Part shown: one piece after another, positions 31,226 through 43,338 of the stretch
Numbering within the stretch: the first letter of the stretch is position 1
How the letters are laid out: the number at the start of each line of letters is the position of its first letter
Assembly (NCBI GenBank): GCA_963920635.1
Contig: OY987300.1
Coordinates: forward strand, 60,798,915 to 60,862,914
DNA length: 64,000 nucleotides
DNA from: Pseudeuparius sepicola
Taxonomy: Eukaryota > Arthropoda > Insecta > Coleoptera > Anthribidae
Direction of reading: 5' to 3'
Made by a program: the position numbers and the translations under genes
Notes under the pieces: generated by a model
What the model was told of the DNA's origin: nothing
Seen by the model: only the letters and a program-made list of their open reading frames with translations
Databases searched by the model: none

Positions 31226-31780
31226 ATAAATAACAATTTTTTTATTTTAATTTTTGACTGTATGTTTTGGTTTTTATGTTTTTTTTTTGTTTAAATAGAG
31301 ATTCTACATTTCCTTATTTATCTCATTTTGAAAATTAATACGTATTGAATTAATTCAAAAAAGGCAGACTTTTTTTAAAAAGTCGCATGACTTTTGACTT
31401 TTTAAAAAAAGTCAAGAATTGTTCCAACTCTGAATACAGGGTGTCCCCGAAATAGACAAACAAAGTTTCGCAAACGGTTTTTTCTAAATATTCCCAGAAC
31501 CAGCAAACATAAAATTCGGAAATTTTTTATGTGGTATACATGTGAGATTTGACATTCACGCAGGTCGAGATAGTTTGACATTCTTCATCATAGGCGTCCC
31601 AAATGGAGGGTCAAGGGACAGGAAAAATAAAACTAGAAATATTACATGATTATATTTATTAACATTGTACTCATATTTTCTAGATTATAATTGAGATCTC
31701 TTATAAAAAAAATTACAAACAAATATCACAATCATTTACACTTAACAAAAGGATTTATTTACAAACTTATTCAATTAAAT
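31226..31780. other. 3' flank of the echinus-like gene
   Basis: Contains a hAT-like end at about 31345-31434 and a lone ACAGGGTGTCCCCGAAATAG at 31437 with no inverse partner nearby. The poly(A) signal of the gene lies at its right margin. Confidence 0.45.
31754..31759 (-). terminator. Poly(A) signal of the echinus-like gene
   Basis: AATAAA on the minus strand, about 25 bases past the stop codon at 31782. The proximity is unusual but possible; other signals lie further left. Confidence 0.45.
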
Positions 31781-31781
31781 A

Positions 31782-34700
31782 CTAGCTCCGTGGCTTAAAC
31801 CTAGACATATAAAACTCACAGTCCTGACAGTACAGATTTGACATGGCAACGTTCTTTTTTCTGCACAAATTGCACTTTGTTTTGTCCGTGGGCACACTAT
31901 TGTTTGCATTATTCACTATAATGGGAGTCACTACTGCCTTGGGCGTTGGGGACTCACAACCACCTTTAGTTCCTGGCTCGAAACTCACAGTTTTCTTCAG
32001 CAACTGCTTTGGGGGCATTACGTGCTGGTAGGGCGAGTATTTGCCATTAGAGAGCTGCGGCTGCTGAATGTGAGCATCTTGTTCACCATGAGGAGGCGGT
32101 ACGCGCTGATAAGGGTCAACCCGGTCCTGATATTGCTGGGGTTGAGGTACCCTTTGATATGGAGGTTGTGCCTGCATAGTATCGTATTCGTTCTGGGGCC
32201 TTAGAAAATTTTGGGGGTGTTCACCCAGTGGAGAGACTCTCTGATAAGCCATCTTTTCAGCATTCTCAAAATTAGGATTAGTAGGTCCCCTATACATGTT
32301 CTGGTGGTAGTTGTAGTTTGAGCTTACGATAGATGGTGCCGGTGAAGGGGGATGTTGATAGGCTCCGTTGAGATATCCCATTGGACTTGGAGTTGTTTGC
32401 CTTATATTTTGCATTTGGTGGTATCTCGGAGAAGAAGAGTACGGAGGCTGAGGGTTATATTCTCTATTTTGCGGGGAGTTATTTGTAATTCCATTTTGCC
32501 TATAATATGCAACATAGGCAGCTGAATTTGGAGGAATTGGCTGATACGGAGATTGTCTGTACGCAGTGGGATCATTGGCTGGAGCATTGTACTGCGGATT
32601 GTGGTAAGGTGCTTCCCCATTGTAATTTGGAGGATACTGCGTATGTTGAACTGGAGCATTTGGAGGATAAGTGTGTTGAATCTGTCTAGTTTGTTGGACA
32701 ATATCAGCTTGTCTTACATGCTGACTTTGCGGAGCAATTGGCCTGTTGAGAGATAGGTTCTGCTGCAAAATATAGTTCTGATTGTACTGTGGAGTTTGTT
32801 GATAATTATTCTGAGGATTAGCATATGAACTAGAGTTATTGAAGTAGTGAGGACTTTGATTTCCTGGGACATTGTTATTATCCATAGGTGTTGGATCTGG
32901 ATAATTTGCCGGAACTACTGGCTTGTAGTTGTTATTCTGCCCGTTATAAATTTCTTGGGGTATATTTTGTTCTTGTGAGTTTTGCTTATTTAGTAAGTTT
33001 TCAACAGAATTTCTCCTTACATACAAAGGTTGTTGCATTGCCATTTCATCAACATTCCTTGCTATCGCAGTGTTTTCTTGATGTTTGCAATTGTTGTCTC
33101 GCAAGTTCTGAATTTCTTGCCTGATCGCAGCAACATCAGACTTGTTATTCCCTGCAGAACGAAGAACTCTTTCAAGAATTGGATTGGGAATGTAACTGTC
33201 ATCTTCTTGTTCTTCCGCAGTTGCTACTAAGATGACTTGATCGCAAAATGAAACACTTTTCTTTTTTCCTAATTTATTTTTTCTATTCTCCTCGCTCAGA
33301 ATTTCGTTTAAGTTATTAAGTGGTTTGTTCATTGCAGCATTCAACATTTCAACTTCTCTAATTTCTTCTGCAATTTGTTCTGGGCCGATCACCTCAACAT
33401 CTTCACGGCGCTTTATTAGAAGAACGCCGCTTTGATGTATTTCTGGCTTCATATCATCACAAAGCCTTTCTGATACTACAGGATTAGTTCCAGTGACTGG
33501 GCGCTTCTGATATAGAGCTGCTTCAGTATTTTCGAATTTAGATGCAAGGTCTTTCACTGAATTATTCTTATTATTTTCTCCTGGTAAATATCGTTGAGTA
33601 TTTACCTCGTCAACACCATTATCAACAATTTCGCTCTTCTTCATTTTTAAAGCAGCCTGTTTTGCCTGCAACTCTTTTAACCAAGTATCTCCCGTAGGCT
33701 TAATCACAGGGTTGTTTTTGTGTGATTGGTAGTCAGTCTCCTGGCACATAATTTGTTGCCTCTTATGTTGTAATTGCGACAGTAGGTAACTGCTAGGTGG
33801 TGGTGATTGAGCCTGTGGTGGTTTTGTCAGGTGTTCGTCAAGGGCAGATAGATCCAATGGAGGCGGTGGTGGTGGAAATTCTTCACTCGCTTGCCTGGAG
33901 TGAATAGCTGAACCTCCAGGACTTGGATATGGAGGTAGTTCAAGAACTTGTGCTATGTGGGATGGTAAACAGTCAACTTCATCTACTCCACTGTCAGTGT
34001 TAACGGAAGGAGATTTAAGTGGGCTTTGCTCCTGGTGTATATCAGCTCGAGTTACAACAATATGGTTTCCTGGATTATAGAACGAATCTTCATCATAGGA
34101 ACTGTTATTGTGATAATGTGGCAGTGATACGGGGCCCTCATTATTAAAATGAGGTGAGTTGACATTAAAATTATACTGTTGAGTATTTTGATACTGGTTT
34201 ACTTCATCCGGCAAGGGATATTTGGACCTCTCGCCATTCTCTTCACTGACTTCTCCGCCCTTTAACTTAGACTTGCTAAGCTGGGAAGTAGTTCGGAGAG
34301 GCGGAGGTGGGGGCACCTTGGCAGCAGTCAAAATTTTGCCAGCGCTACAATGGAAACTCTTTCTCATTAGTTTGCTTCTTTCTAAGTTCGGGTTAGTTGT
34401 ACTTCCAGTAAACTCCAAGTGCCCTTCTGACAGATAGCCACACATTCCACTTGGCTTGTCATCGTTGGTTTTTAAACCTACACTACTATCATCAACTGTA
34501 GATGAAGGTGTTTTGACACTATCTTTTTCCACATTGTTTCCTTCTGTCAAATCGGGCATGCTACGATTTTTGCGTTTTATTAGTCCTCCCATTAATAGTT
34601 TCCTTCTGATTTTATGTTGTTTCTTTGATTTGCCATCCTTATCGACCTTGTCGTCCTTTTCTTTTACTTCCTTTGCCTTCTTCAATGTGTCCTTACTAGT

Positions 34701-37700
34701 AATTATTTCTGGTGCAATTGAAAAGTCCCTGCTTAATTTGTTTCTATCTTCGCTTCTAGATCTTTTCTCTCGAATTTTCTGATCTTTATTTTTCGACCTG
34801 GAGAATATTGATCTTGATTCTCTCATACCCGGTGATTTATCATAGATCATATATTCTTCATCTTCTATATTGATAGCATTCATTTTAGCCTTCAATGCAT
34901 CTTTCTTTTTTGGAAGCGTCGCATAAATTTCGATGCTTTTGGTGGGCTTGCACTTCTCTTTTTCTTGAATCAACAGTTCTCTACTATTTTGACGAGAATG
35001 CTGACCTTTATCTTTCGAGTTTTGTCTTGAGTGTCTGCCGCTACTGCTACTTCCTTCTCTGGTATGTCTTATTTCTGGAGGATTGTCCTTATTAAGCAAG
35101 TTTTGAGTCTGCGTCATTCTCCTGTGAAGACTTCTAGCTCTCATAATACAAGTGTTGTGTTTCATTCTTGCCAAAGTTAATGTTTGCGGGTTGTTGTATG
35201 GAGCATTCATTGCTGCCCTTGCTTTGGTTGCAGCTGCATTGCAAAGAGCCAATGCCAGAACCAAGTCATGCTCATCTTCAAGCTGACGTGACTTAACCAA
35301 TAGTTCATCAGCTTCATCGCACAAAATATCACAACTCTGTGAAGTCTGATTGGTACTAGTAGTATTATAGTCTTCGGGGATCTTTGCTAGGTGACCCATC
35401 TTCATCAAGTGTTGTAGGGTGCTCATGCTTGAACTATCGTTTGATGAAAGCGAGTAAGAGTCGTAACCAGCATCATAAACACCACTGCTCCCGCTGGAAG
35501 AATCGCTCTTGATCCTAGTTGGACTGCTCGGCACGCTCCCTCCACTATGAGGGACTTTTCCTACTAAATACAAATATGGATTTTCCATGGTTGTGGAAGA
35601 AGCAGACGATGCGCTGTTGCGGTCACCACTCCAGTTTCCACTATCTCTTCTCCTTGGAACGTTCATATGATCCGGTATACACATGCCTTCTATACCAGAA
35701 GATGATCCATTGCTTAGAGTTCTGTGAACGTTAACTTTTCCTGATTTACTAAATTCGAGCGCCTTACGGGTGATGTAATCTGGTTCCCGTTTGCTTAGGC
35801 ATCCATCCACAACGTCAACTCCAGCATCTTGGGGTTGAGTTGGATAGATACTTTTCTGAATGACCGATAGATTTTGGTATTCATTGTATGGCCTCGGAAG
35901 TGGTGGCTTTTGGTTAAGCGGAGAGTTTTCCGGATTAGGTGTTATAGCTCTTCTTGTCGTACCAATCATGGGTTTTTCAGGGCTTGGAGTTACCGCTCTT
36001 CTTATTAGCGACTGCTGGTTATTGGTAATTTTGTTGGCGTAAAATGGTGTGATTTGTTTAGGAGCATTTTCGGTGTTAACTGGGGTACCATCTGGAGATG
36101 CGTAAAGAAGGAGTAGCGGCTGGTATCTCCCCTTCCGACATTTATCAACTACTTGCTCCCACCTGGGTCCAACTTCTCTAACAGTGGCATCATCAAAATA
36201 TATCCATACTCTTAATTTCGTGTGGAAGAAGAAAGTGGAGTAATGTTTTCCATAATACGTGACAACTCCTACTAAATTGTAAATAGTCACATCAGTCCAT
36301 CTGTTTTCTTTTACGACATCGAATACGTCGCCTAAACGTAATGACGTTCCAATCGTCGAAAAAACTTCCATTATGTGTTCTAAGGAGGGCCTCTCTGAGT
36401 TCCATACTAAGCCAACTGAAATGATTTCGGGATGGTTAGTCAAGGTCCTCCCGATTTGAATAACAGCGCCACAGGAGCCCTGAAAAAATAATTCAGATTA
36501 CTTAGTACTTTTCTAAAAACTATTGAAATATTTTGCATTCTTACCGGACACGTTCGAACATCGCCCATGCTTCCAGCCTTTTGCAAAAGTTGGCCAAAGG
36601 TGTCTTGATTGGGTCTACCCGAATTTGCCCTGACTTGATAGACCAAAGTTGACGTGGAGACATAGTGGATCATCTGGAAGGAATAGGCAAATTGTTGTTT
36701 AGTTCTTGCAGATTTTATTAGTTACATACTATAATTAATGTTATTAATTTATGCTTTAATCACAAGTATGGTATTTCAAGGTTTGTGGGAGAGCCAAGGC
36801 AATATATTAGTAAGAGGCAAACATAAAACTTAAAAATTTTTGTTTAAGAAATATACTAAGATCAAAATTATTTTTTTTACTCAAAACAAATTCAACTTAG
36901 CTTTGTTAACAAGCTATAGCGAGCAGACGAATTACAGTTTTATTGCTAAAATACAGTTTCTTCAATATAAATAATAGTTATCAAATTTATGTGATGTTAT
37001 GTTATTAAATAATTCAACAAAGGTATAGGTACCTTTATAATGTTAAATTAAGTTCACATTATTTGTGGTATTCTTCAGCCTGCTCTATGATGCATTTATA
37101 TTTAGAGGCATGACTTTAGGCGTGGATCTTTTTGTCTGCCAAATGACACGTTTTCTTGATATGTTAGGTATATTATTGAAAGTTATTGCCTGTCTATTAT
37201 TCAGGTACCGTAAACTCAACAATTTCGAAGAAAACCTTTAACGGTAAAATTCGAGGTCAAATTATAGATCCTTATATAGTATGAAATTTACTTAGAAATA
37301 TTACATATGATCTGGGACACTCCTACATGATCGTTATGAAATATGAAAAGATTCTATAGAATAATGGGAAACAAAGACTCATGGTTACATAATTTCGGCG
37401 AGGTTATTGCTAGGAATTTTTTCATTTAAAACTGAATTACCCTGTATATTATATTGTTTATGCGAGGGAAACCGAAAAAACTGGAGCATAAGCTCTCGCC
37501 AATCTACAGGGTGATTCAGGAGGAAATGTCAATATTTTAGGTACGTATTCGGGGACCCAAAATAAACATAAAAGTTCCTATAAACATGGGTCCTATTCCC
37601 GGCCGTTACCGAAATACAGGGGTAAACAACATTCAATTTAAGGTTTTTATTACATTATTTATAACAGGTAGGCTAGGTTTTGGGTGATTCAGGCGGAAAT

Positions 37701-39572
37701 TCCTGTTGCTTAGCAATAGTAGACCTTAATCCTCTGGATTATTGTCTTTGGGGGTGGTTTAAATCATTGGTATATTCAAGTAAAGTAAACACTAGAGATG
37801 CATTACTCGATCGAATAATAAATGCAGCAGCAACTATAAGAAACAGGCCCGTATCCATTCATAGAGCGACCCGAGCTATTCACCAGAGAGCTGACTTATG
37901 TTTAGAAGTAAACGGTGGCATTTTTGAAAACTATAAAACCTAGCCTACCTGTTATAAATAATGTAATAAAAATTAAATTAAATTGAATGTTGTTTACCCC
38001 TGTATTTCGGTAACGGCCGGGAATAGGACCCATGTTTATAGGAACTTTTATGTTTATTTTGGGTCCCCGAATACGTACCTAAAATATTGACATTTCCTCC
38101 TGAATCACCCTGTATAATGAACGATTACATTAAATTTCATATCGCGAATATTCCATAATAGCTCATATACAGGGTGATTCAAAACTATGCGGCACCCTTT
38201 CAGGGGCGTAATTTACTCGTTAAAATAAGACGAAAAGTTCATATCAACATGGGTCCAAAAACGCTTCGTTACGAATATACAGGGTGATTAATCTTTCAAA
38301 AAAATATTATTATTATTATTATTATTATTTTGTGCCTTAGCGCCTTTCTAGTATCAAAAATTACCTACTCCTACTGCAATTCAATTTGAAAATCATTTCG
38401 TTTACTTAAAATAATAGTTACTTCAAAGTAAAGTAAAGAGTCCAAAAATATGAGAAATAGGAAAAACTCAAATTTTCCGCGAAAGGGAGAGAGATATGAA
38501 AAAAATGAAAGAGACATTTTTTGTTCCATATTTTATTGTTTATTCAACAAGGTAATAATTTTTTGTATTGTACAGGGCCGTACTATTTTTTTTTTGTTTA
38601 AATAATGGTACTGATTACCCATACCTCCGCCACTGGTTACTTTGGAGACCTGATATTAACATGTGTTATGTCTCCCTATGGTGGTTTGGAAGGTGTAAAC
38701 AAGAATCGATATTTTTTTGAAAGCTTAATCACCCTGTATCTTCGTAACGAAGCGTTTTTGGACCCATGTTGATATGAACTTTTCGTCTTATTTTAACGAG
38801 TAAATTACGCCCCTGAAAGGGTGCCGCATAGTTTTGAATCACCCTGTATATTCCATTTACTTATACAATATGATTGGAAAATGAAGGCAAGAAAAGAAGA
38901 AGGAAATTTAAACGAAAAGTCTCTGGCAACTAGCAACTTAGTCTCGCTGCGCATACCCGAAATACTCGACAGTCGAAGGTGCCTTCGTACAGCCGAAGCC
39001 GATCGCCCCGCCCATAGGCAATGGTAAGAGCTGAATCATAATGTAATTCAGTCCAGTTGCCAGTGACTGTCTACATCTCATCTATCTCTGTTTCTTGGCT
39101 TCACAACTTTACCAAATTGAACCACATAGTCTTTATTCATATACCTACATGAAGCAGAATTATTCGATACGGGCCTAGAAAGTTTCCCGAAGACCCAATA
39201 CTTTCATTTTTCAATCATGAAGCATTCTCAAAGGCAACGAAATGTCGTCTAGAACTGAGCTTCACCACCTACCTGGGTATAGGCCAGCGGGTCGGAAGCG
39301 GCTCCACATCTTACGCAACGCGCTTGCTCCACGAGCGTCATGGCGAACTTTCTGTGAGGCACGCAGTGCTTCGCCGCGCATGCGTCCTCGGCTTCGTGCG
39401 GTGCCACGTGCGCGTGCACCCGCAGCAGCATGTTCTCGAAGCATTCGGCCGCGTCGTCCATGGCGCCAAGCTGGAACCGGTTCTGGTCGAGAAACGTGTC
39501 GGCAAGGGCTCGCCGGAGGGCGTCCGGAGGCAAAGCCGTCTCCGGGGATGACTGGAGCTGCGCGAACAGTTC
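31782..39572 (-). CDS. ec: Echinus / USP53-USP54 homologue, three 3' exons
   Basis: Ubiquitin-specific-protease-family protein. Exons 39572-39273, 36673-36545 and 36479-31782 are all phase 0 with GT-AG introns, giving 1708 residues with the N terminus missing. USP-domain signatures in order: [20 protein letters not shown] with [75 protein letters not shown] (His-box region), [30 protein letters not shown]. These match USP54, also at the exon boundary before MIHYVS. The last exon, a single 4.7-kb ORF, encodes a long disordered tail with basic/Ser-rich, Pro-rich and Gln/Asn-rich parts, two RVxF-like words (KKSVSF, KKTVSF), and ends CNLCRKK...[12 protein letters not shown], a C-x2-C pair set shared by echinus. 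Drosophila echinus promotes removal of extra interommatidial cells. The Cys-box exon (GLxNxGxxCFLN) was not found in the window. The canonical GHY His box reads KHY here. Confidence 0.92.
37505..38114. mobile_element. Foldback with embedded mariner-type transposase fragment
   Basis: TACAGGGTGATTCAGGAGGA at 37505 is the inverse of the right end at 38114, with TA at both ends. Arms of about 175 bp pair almost perfectly (ATTCGGGGACCCAAAATAAA, CCCGGCCGTTACCGAAATAC, TTATAACAGGTAGGCTAGG). Between them, on the plus strand (37710-37943), is the end of a transposase ORF. It lies in the intron of the echinus-like gene. Confidence 0.9.
37710..37943 (+). pseudogene. C-terminal fragment of a mariner-like transposase
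   Basis: Reads [20 protein letters not shown], then [15 protein letters not shown], and ends [14 protein letters not shown] with a stop. This is the (P)DLNPxDxxLW..LK..VY ... R(I/V).A...I(R)N ... C.(E/D).NGG.FE... pattern that closes many insect mariner-type transposases. The catalytic acidic residue expected just after DLNP is an Asp (L-D-Y), the DDxD form. Frame intact for 78 codons; everything upstream is missing. Confidence 0.75.
38168..38848. mobile_element. Foldback element ending ACAGGGTGATTCAAAA
   Basis: TACAGGGTGATTCAAAACTA at 38168 is the inverse of the right end at 38848. Arms of about 130 bp (GCGGCACCCTTTCAGGGGCG, TAAAATAAGACGAAAAGTTC, AAACGCTTCGTTACGAA) repeat an inner TACAGGGTGATTAATC/GATTAATCACCCTGTA-type end. 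A loop of about 400 bp holds an (ATT)n run at 38309-38329 and CCTCCGCCACTGG, a hAT-type right end, at 38625. Second foldback in the same echinus intron. Confidence 0.88.
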
Positions 39573-39639
39573 CTAGAATAAAAGAAAAGGAAGGATTAGG
39601 AAAACAGTAATTAACAGTGATATACGAGTACACGATGCC

Positions 39640-40060
39640 TAAACTTATTTTTCTACAAGCGTGCGGAAAAGTACACTTTTAGGCACGCATTTTAGTTTAG
39701 AAGTGTCACATTTCCGCACTTGTGCGGAAAAATACTTTTTTATTATACTTCTTTGAAAACACCTTATTTTCATCTGTTTTAGCAATAATGAAAGATGGGG
39801 TTTTTCGAGCTAGCGCACGGAAACAGCGCATGGTAAAACTTTCCGTGCGCTGAATAAAAATACCGAATATTTGGCTAATATACAGCAAAGTAAACTAAAT
39901 TTAAGAAACTCTATATGCTCTCTGATATTTAACATGTACAGTCGCGGACAGTTGGTATCGAACGACCTGAAGAGGTTTCTCGTGGCTATCGTTACAGGGC
40001 GCGCGGAGACGGCAACATCGCGCTGGAGTCTGCAGCCGGCCGGTCTGCTAAAAATAGAAC
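39640..40060 (+). repeat. Left arm of a 6.2-kb inverted repeat
   Basis: Holds AAGCGTGCGGAAAAGTACAC, GCATTTTAGTTTAGAAGTGTC, TTCCGCAC, TTATTATACTTCTTTGAAAACA and, at 39937-40017, an 81-base GC-rich block starting ACAGTCGCGGACAGTTGGTA. All recur in inverse at 45258-45815. The open frame across the block (YSRGQLVSNDLKRF) is conserved in both arms only because the DNA is. Confidence 0.75.
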
Positions 40061-40410
40061 CATAAAATGCAAATTACAGCCTCCAGCCTCTCACAGCAAA
40101 GGAACAAAATTCGAGGAAAATGCAACTTTGTGCTGGTAATAATTCCAACCCCAGTGTTGGTATTTAATATTTCGTACTATTTTATCATGTTACTATACCG
40201 TCTAGTATTTATGATAATGAAATAAAAAAATAATAAATATCAAGGCTGAGATTAGAATCAACACCACAATAAAAGTTGCTTTTTCTCGAGTTTCCTTCCT
40301 TTGCTGCCAGCACCCTGTATTAATTAGGAATATGAAATTAGGTAAATCCATAGTCAATTTGAGCCACAATAGAATTCCGAAGAATTTCTCAAAAACAATA
40401 ATTTAATATA

Positions 40411-41192
40411 CAGGGTGTCTACTTTTAAACATATGCAAATTAATAAAATCTTTATTTTTGGAGATAATCCCTGAACATTCTTTGTGTGAAAGGCCTTCAA
40501 AAATCGCTTCTTTTAGCCTTCCTATCATTTTCAAAAGGCAAATCCAGGTCCGGCTACGATTTTTGAGTGTTTTTTTATTTAAAATCTACCAATACAGCGT
40601 TAATCAGGATCCCCCTAAAACCCCTTTATATACCAAATTTGAACAAAGAATTTAGAGAGAGATCTATTCTACAGGATGTCAAGGTTCAGCAAAATAGGAA
40701 ATTTACAGGCATTTGGCGAGTCAAGTGTGCCATGGAATCCCGTCAAAATAGTTTAATTGTCAACAGAACCACTCAAAGTGTTGGTGTGCAAAGATTCAAT
40801 ACAGGGTATTTTTCTCTGCCCCATCTGAAAATGCTGAATTTTTATGACTTGACTCGCCAGAGATGCCTGAAGAGGTTTCTTTAAATTTCCTATTTTGCTC
40901 AATTTTGACATCCTGTATATTTTTTGTTCAAATTTGGTATATAAAGGGTTTTCGACTGTCCTGATTGACGCTGTGGTGTCAGATTTTAAATAAAAAAATG
41001 GCTAAATGGTTTTTGTGAAAATCGGGGGAATAAAAAAATCGTAGCCGGCCCTGGATTTGCAATTTGAAAATGGCAGGATTGCTAAAATAAGCGGCTTTTG
41101 AAGTCCTTTCGGACAAAAAACAGATCAAGCGATTATCTCAAAAATTAAAGATTTCAAGGATTTGTATAATATGTTTAAAAGTAGATATGGGG
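40411..41192. mobile_element. Foldback element, ACAGGGTGTCTACTTTTAAA left end
   Basis: Left terminus at 40411 and diverged right terminus near 41192 (GTAGATATGGGGG). Arms of about 250 bp agree at CTACTTTTAAACATAT, GAAAGG.CTTC, TTTCAAA-GGCAAATCCAGG and CCGGCTACGATTTTT. The core again contains inverse pairs (TATTTTGCT-CAA-TTTTGACATCCTGTA against TACAGGATGTCAAGG). Older than the others, and inside the 6.2-kb inverted pair. Confidence 0.75.
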
Positions 41193-41494
41193 GCTCTTAA
41201 TATTAATTAGAAAATGTATGGCACAAAATTAATGGATTATCGGATTACCTGAGTTGAAATATTTTAGCATAGATATTTATATCTTTTTAAATAGGTATTT
41301 ATTAATTATACCTACCTGCACTTAATATAACTAAATTTAGGGGATTAACTTAATAATTGTAATATTGAATTGGATGTAGATTTTGAAAATATCGATTATA
41401 CCTGCTCCTAGCCCTTTGTATAAATACTAAGGTGGGTGGGCTAAAATTATTTAGTCAGTATCCTAATTCGAGAGAGTAACTAACAGTGTTCGTT

Positions 41495-42499
41495 ATGCCT
41501 CGTTTGAGTGAATCCGTCAAGCACCGTATCATCGCCAAACTAGAAAATGGTTGGGCTATTTCCCGACTGGCCGAAGAATTTGGTGTATCTAAAAGCACCA
41601 TTTTCAATATAAAGAAGAAATATGACGAAACCGGAAGCGTGGAAAACATACATAGAGGAGGAAATGTGAAAATTACGTCTGACCAACAAGATGAGCAACT
41701 AGCTAATTTTTGCCTTGCAAATCCGTTTAAATCCGCCGTTGAAGCAGTATCTGCAACACAATTTCCAGCAAGTGTTAGAACTGCCCGAAGGAGATTAGAT
41801 GCAGCCAATCTGAAATCTCGCACGGCCAGCAACAAAATTCAGCTGACCGAGGCTAATAAGGAAGTCAGGTTGCAGATATGCCGAGAGTTTCAGCGTTTAC
41901 CGCCACATTATTGGGAGAAGGTAATATTTAGCGACGAAAAGATCTTTCAAAGCCATTACAATGGCAAAGTGCGAGTATATAGACCTTCGGTGAGTTCAAG
42001 ATATGACGAAAGATTTGTGTCACCCAGGAAAAGGAGTGGGCATTTTTCCGTCAACATATGGGCCTGGATAAGCTACCGTGGACCTGGCATTTGTTGGAGA
42101 ATCGACGACCGCTTCACAGCAGCTCGCTATTGCGAGATACTCGAAGGCGGATTGTTACCAACTGCAACGGAAATGTATCCCGATGGCTTCGTTTTCCAGC
42201 ATGATAACGCTCCTGTGCATACAGCAAGAATAGTTCGCGAATGGTTCACCGAAAACAACGTAGAAAAGTTGCAATGGCCGGCGAAGAGTCCTGACTTGAA
42301 TCCCATTGAGAATGTGTGGGGCAGAATGGCGCGGACAATGGAGAACTTCGTACCCGAAAATAGGGAGGCACTTTGGCAGAAGATTCAACAAACGTGGGAT
42401 GAAGTCGTAACCCATGATCTCTGCTGCCAACTCATAGATTCGATGAGCAGGAGAGTTCAGAAAGTCATCCTATCCCAAGGTGGGTATACTAAATATTAA
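41495..42499 (+). CDS. Tc1-type DD34E transposase, intact ORF
   Basis: A 334-residue cut-and-paste transposase of the Tc1/mariner superfamily, starting at MPRLSES (an upstream in-frame ATG at 41486 adds three residues). The N-terminal helix-turn-helix domain spans about 8-50 (ISRLAEEFGVSKSTIFNIKK). Catalytic triad: D147 in VIFSDEK, D237 in VFQHDNAPVH, E272 in SPDLNPIENVW, with 34 residues between the last two, the DD34E signature. Length equals typical Tc1 transposases, no stop or frameshift, so it may encode active enzyme. Candidate ends GGATTACCTGAGTTGAAAT (41242) and, in inverse, TTTTATCCAGGTAATC (about 42707) are weak. It sits between two foldback elements within the 6.2-kb inverted pair. 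Confidence 0.93.
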   Translation: MPRLSESVKHRIIAKLENGWAISRLAEEFGVSKSTIFNIKKKYDETGSVENIHRGGNVKITSDQQDEQLANFCLANPFKSAVEAVSATQFPASVRTARRRLDAANLKSRTASNKIQLTEANKEVRLQICREFQRLPPHYWEKVIFSDEKIFQSHYNGKVRVYRPSVSSRYDERFVSPRKRSGHFSVNIWAWISYRGPGICWRIDDRFTAARYCEILEGGLLPTATEMYPDGFVFQHDNAPVHTARIVREWFTENNVEKLQWPAKSPDLNPIENVWGRMARTMENFVPENREALWQKIQQTWDEVVTHDLCCQLIDSMSRRVQKVILSQGGYTKY

Positions 42500-42790
42500 T
42501 ATACATATAATATAATAATGGAAAATGCATTTGATTTCTTGCCTTTATTTAATTATGTTATAGTCATAAAGATTTTAATGGGTTTATAGTTTTTTCGGAT
42601 TCTTCCTGTGTCGGTGGTTCTAATAAAACTTCGTAATCATTATATCCAGCTTGTGGAAGTCCTCAATCACCTGAAATTATTTTATTTTATCCAGGTAATC
42701 ACATTGAGGTCCAGGGAGGTGTGTAAAGCTTGACACGTGTCCCTGCTGTGTGTCTTCTGATGTTATTGATAAAGGTATGCAATTTAAATA

Positions 42791-43338
42791 ATAGAGAGTT
42801 ATTGCAGAAATAAATAACGTCGCGCTCTTTTTTGACGTTATTTTGACATTTGAGCATGCGCAGTCGTAGTTTGACATAAGGTCGTCCATAATAAGGTTAT
42901 TTTCCTTTATTTTTGTTTATTGTGTATACCATAATATACGTTATTTTTACCTTATTTGTCACAATTCTTAAAATAAATTCTGATTTGTCAGAAAACGCTA
43001 GTGTTCTGTGAAAGTAGGACTTAACCTAAAATGTTCGTTGCTTGTTTGCGTTTGCACCTTGTTTGTTTTCATTAGTCTTTCACCTTGGTGTTCCGTGGTT
43101 ATTTGGCTGTTTTCCCAGTTTTTTCCGGAGCAAAATTATAAAAGCACATAATATTCTAGTGAAAGTGTAGAAATACAAAACAATAAAGTAAACGTAAACA
43201 ACCCCTTAATTTGGATACATAAATTACGACTTGCAATAACTATTGTCAGAATCATAAATAACGTATGAGAGTATTCAAATAAGGTCGTCTTAAATACTGC
43301 TTAATGCCAAAAACAGTTTCTGCAATAACTCTCTATTA
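42791..43338. mobile_element. 548-bp element, 21-bp perfect inverted ends
   Basis: AATAGAGAGTTATTGCAGAA begins at 42791, with the inverse ending at 43338. Inner pairs include AAATAACGT and AAGGTCGTC, set at matching distances. Interior AT-rich, no ORF. Confidence 0.85.

Noticed and set aside
28102..31434. One 3.3-kb hAT element spanning two CAGAG(C/T)TGGA ends
   Set aside because: Flanking 8-mers differ (GGTATATG against AATACAGG) and the subterminal words are different (ACTACTT against GACTTTTT).
32022..36042. Many plus-strand ORFs across 32-36 kb
   Set aside because: They are shadows of the 4.7-kb echinus exon on the minus strand.
39249..39633. Overlapping ORFs on both strands over the echinus exon
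   Set aside because: The GC-rich USP exon is stop-poor in every frame; only the minus frame with [13 protein letters not shown] matches the family.
39871..40065. ORF with YSRGQLVSNDLKRFLVA, repeated at 45018-45374
   Set aside because: The similarity is fully explained by the shared inverted DNA block; no start context, and flanking residues are unrelated.
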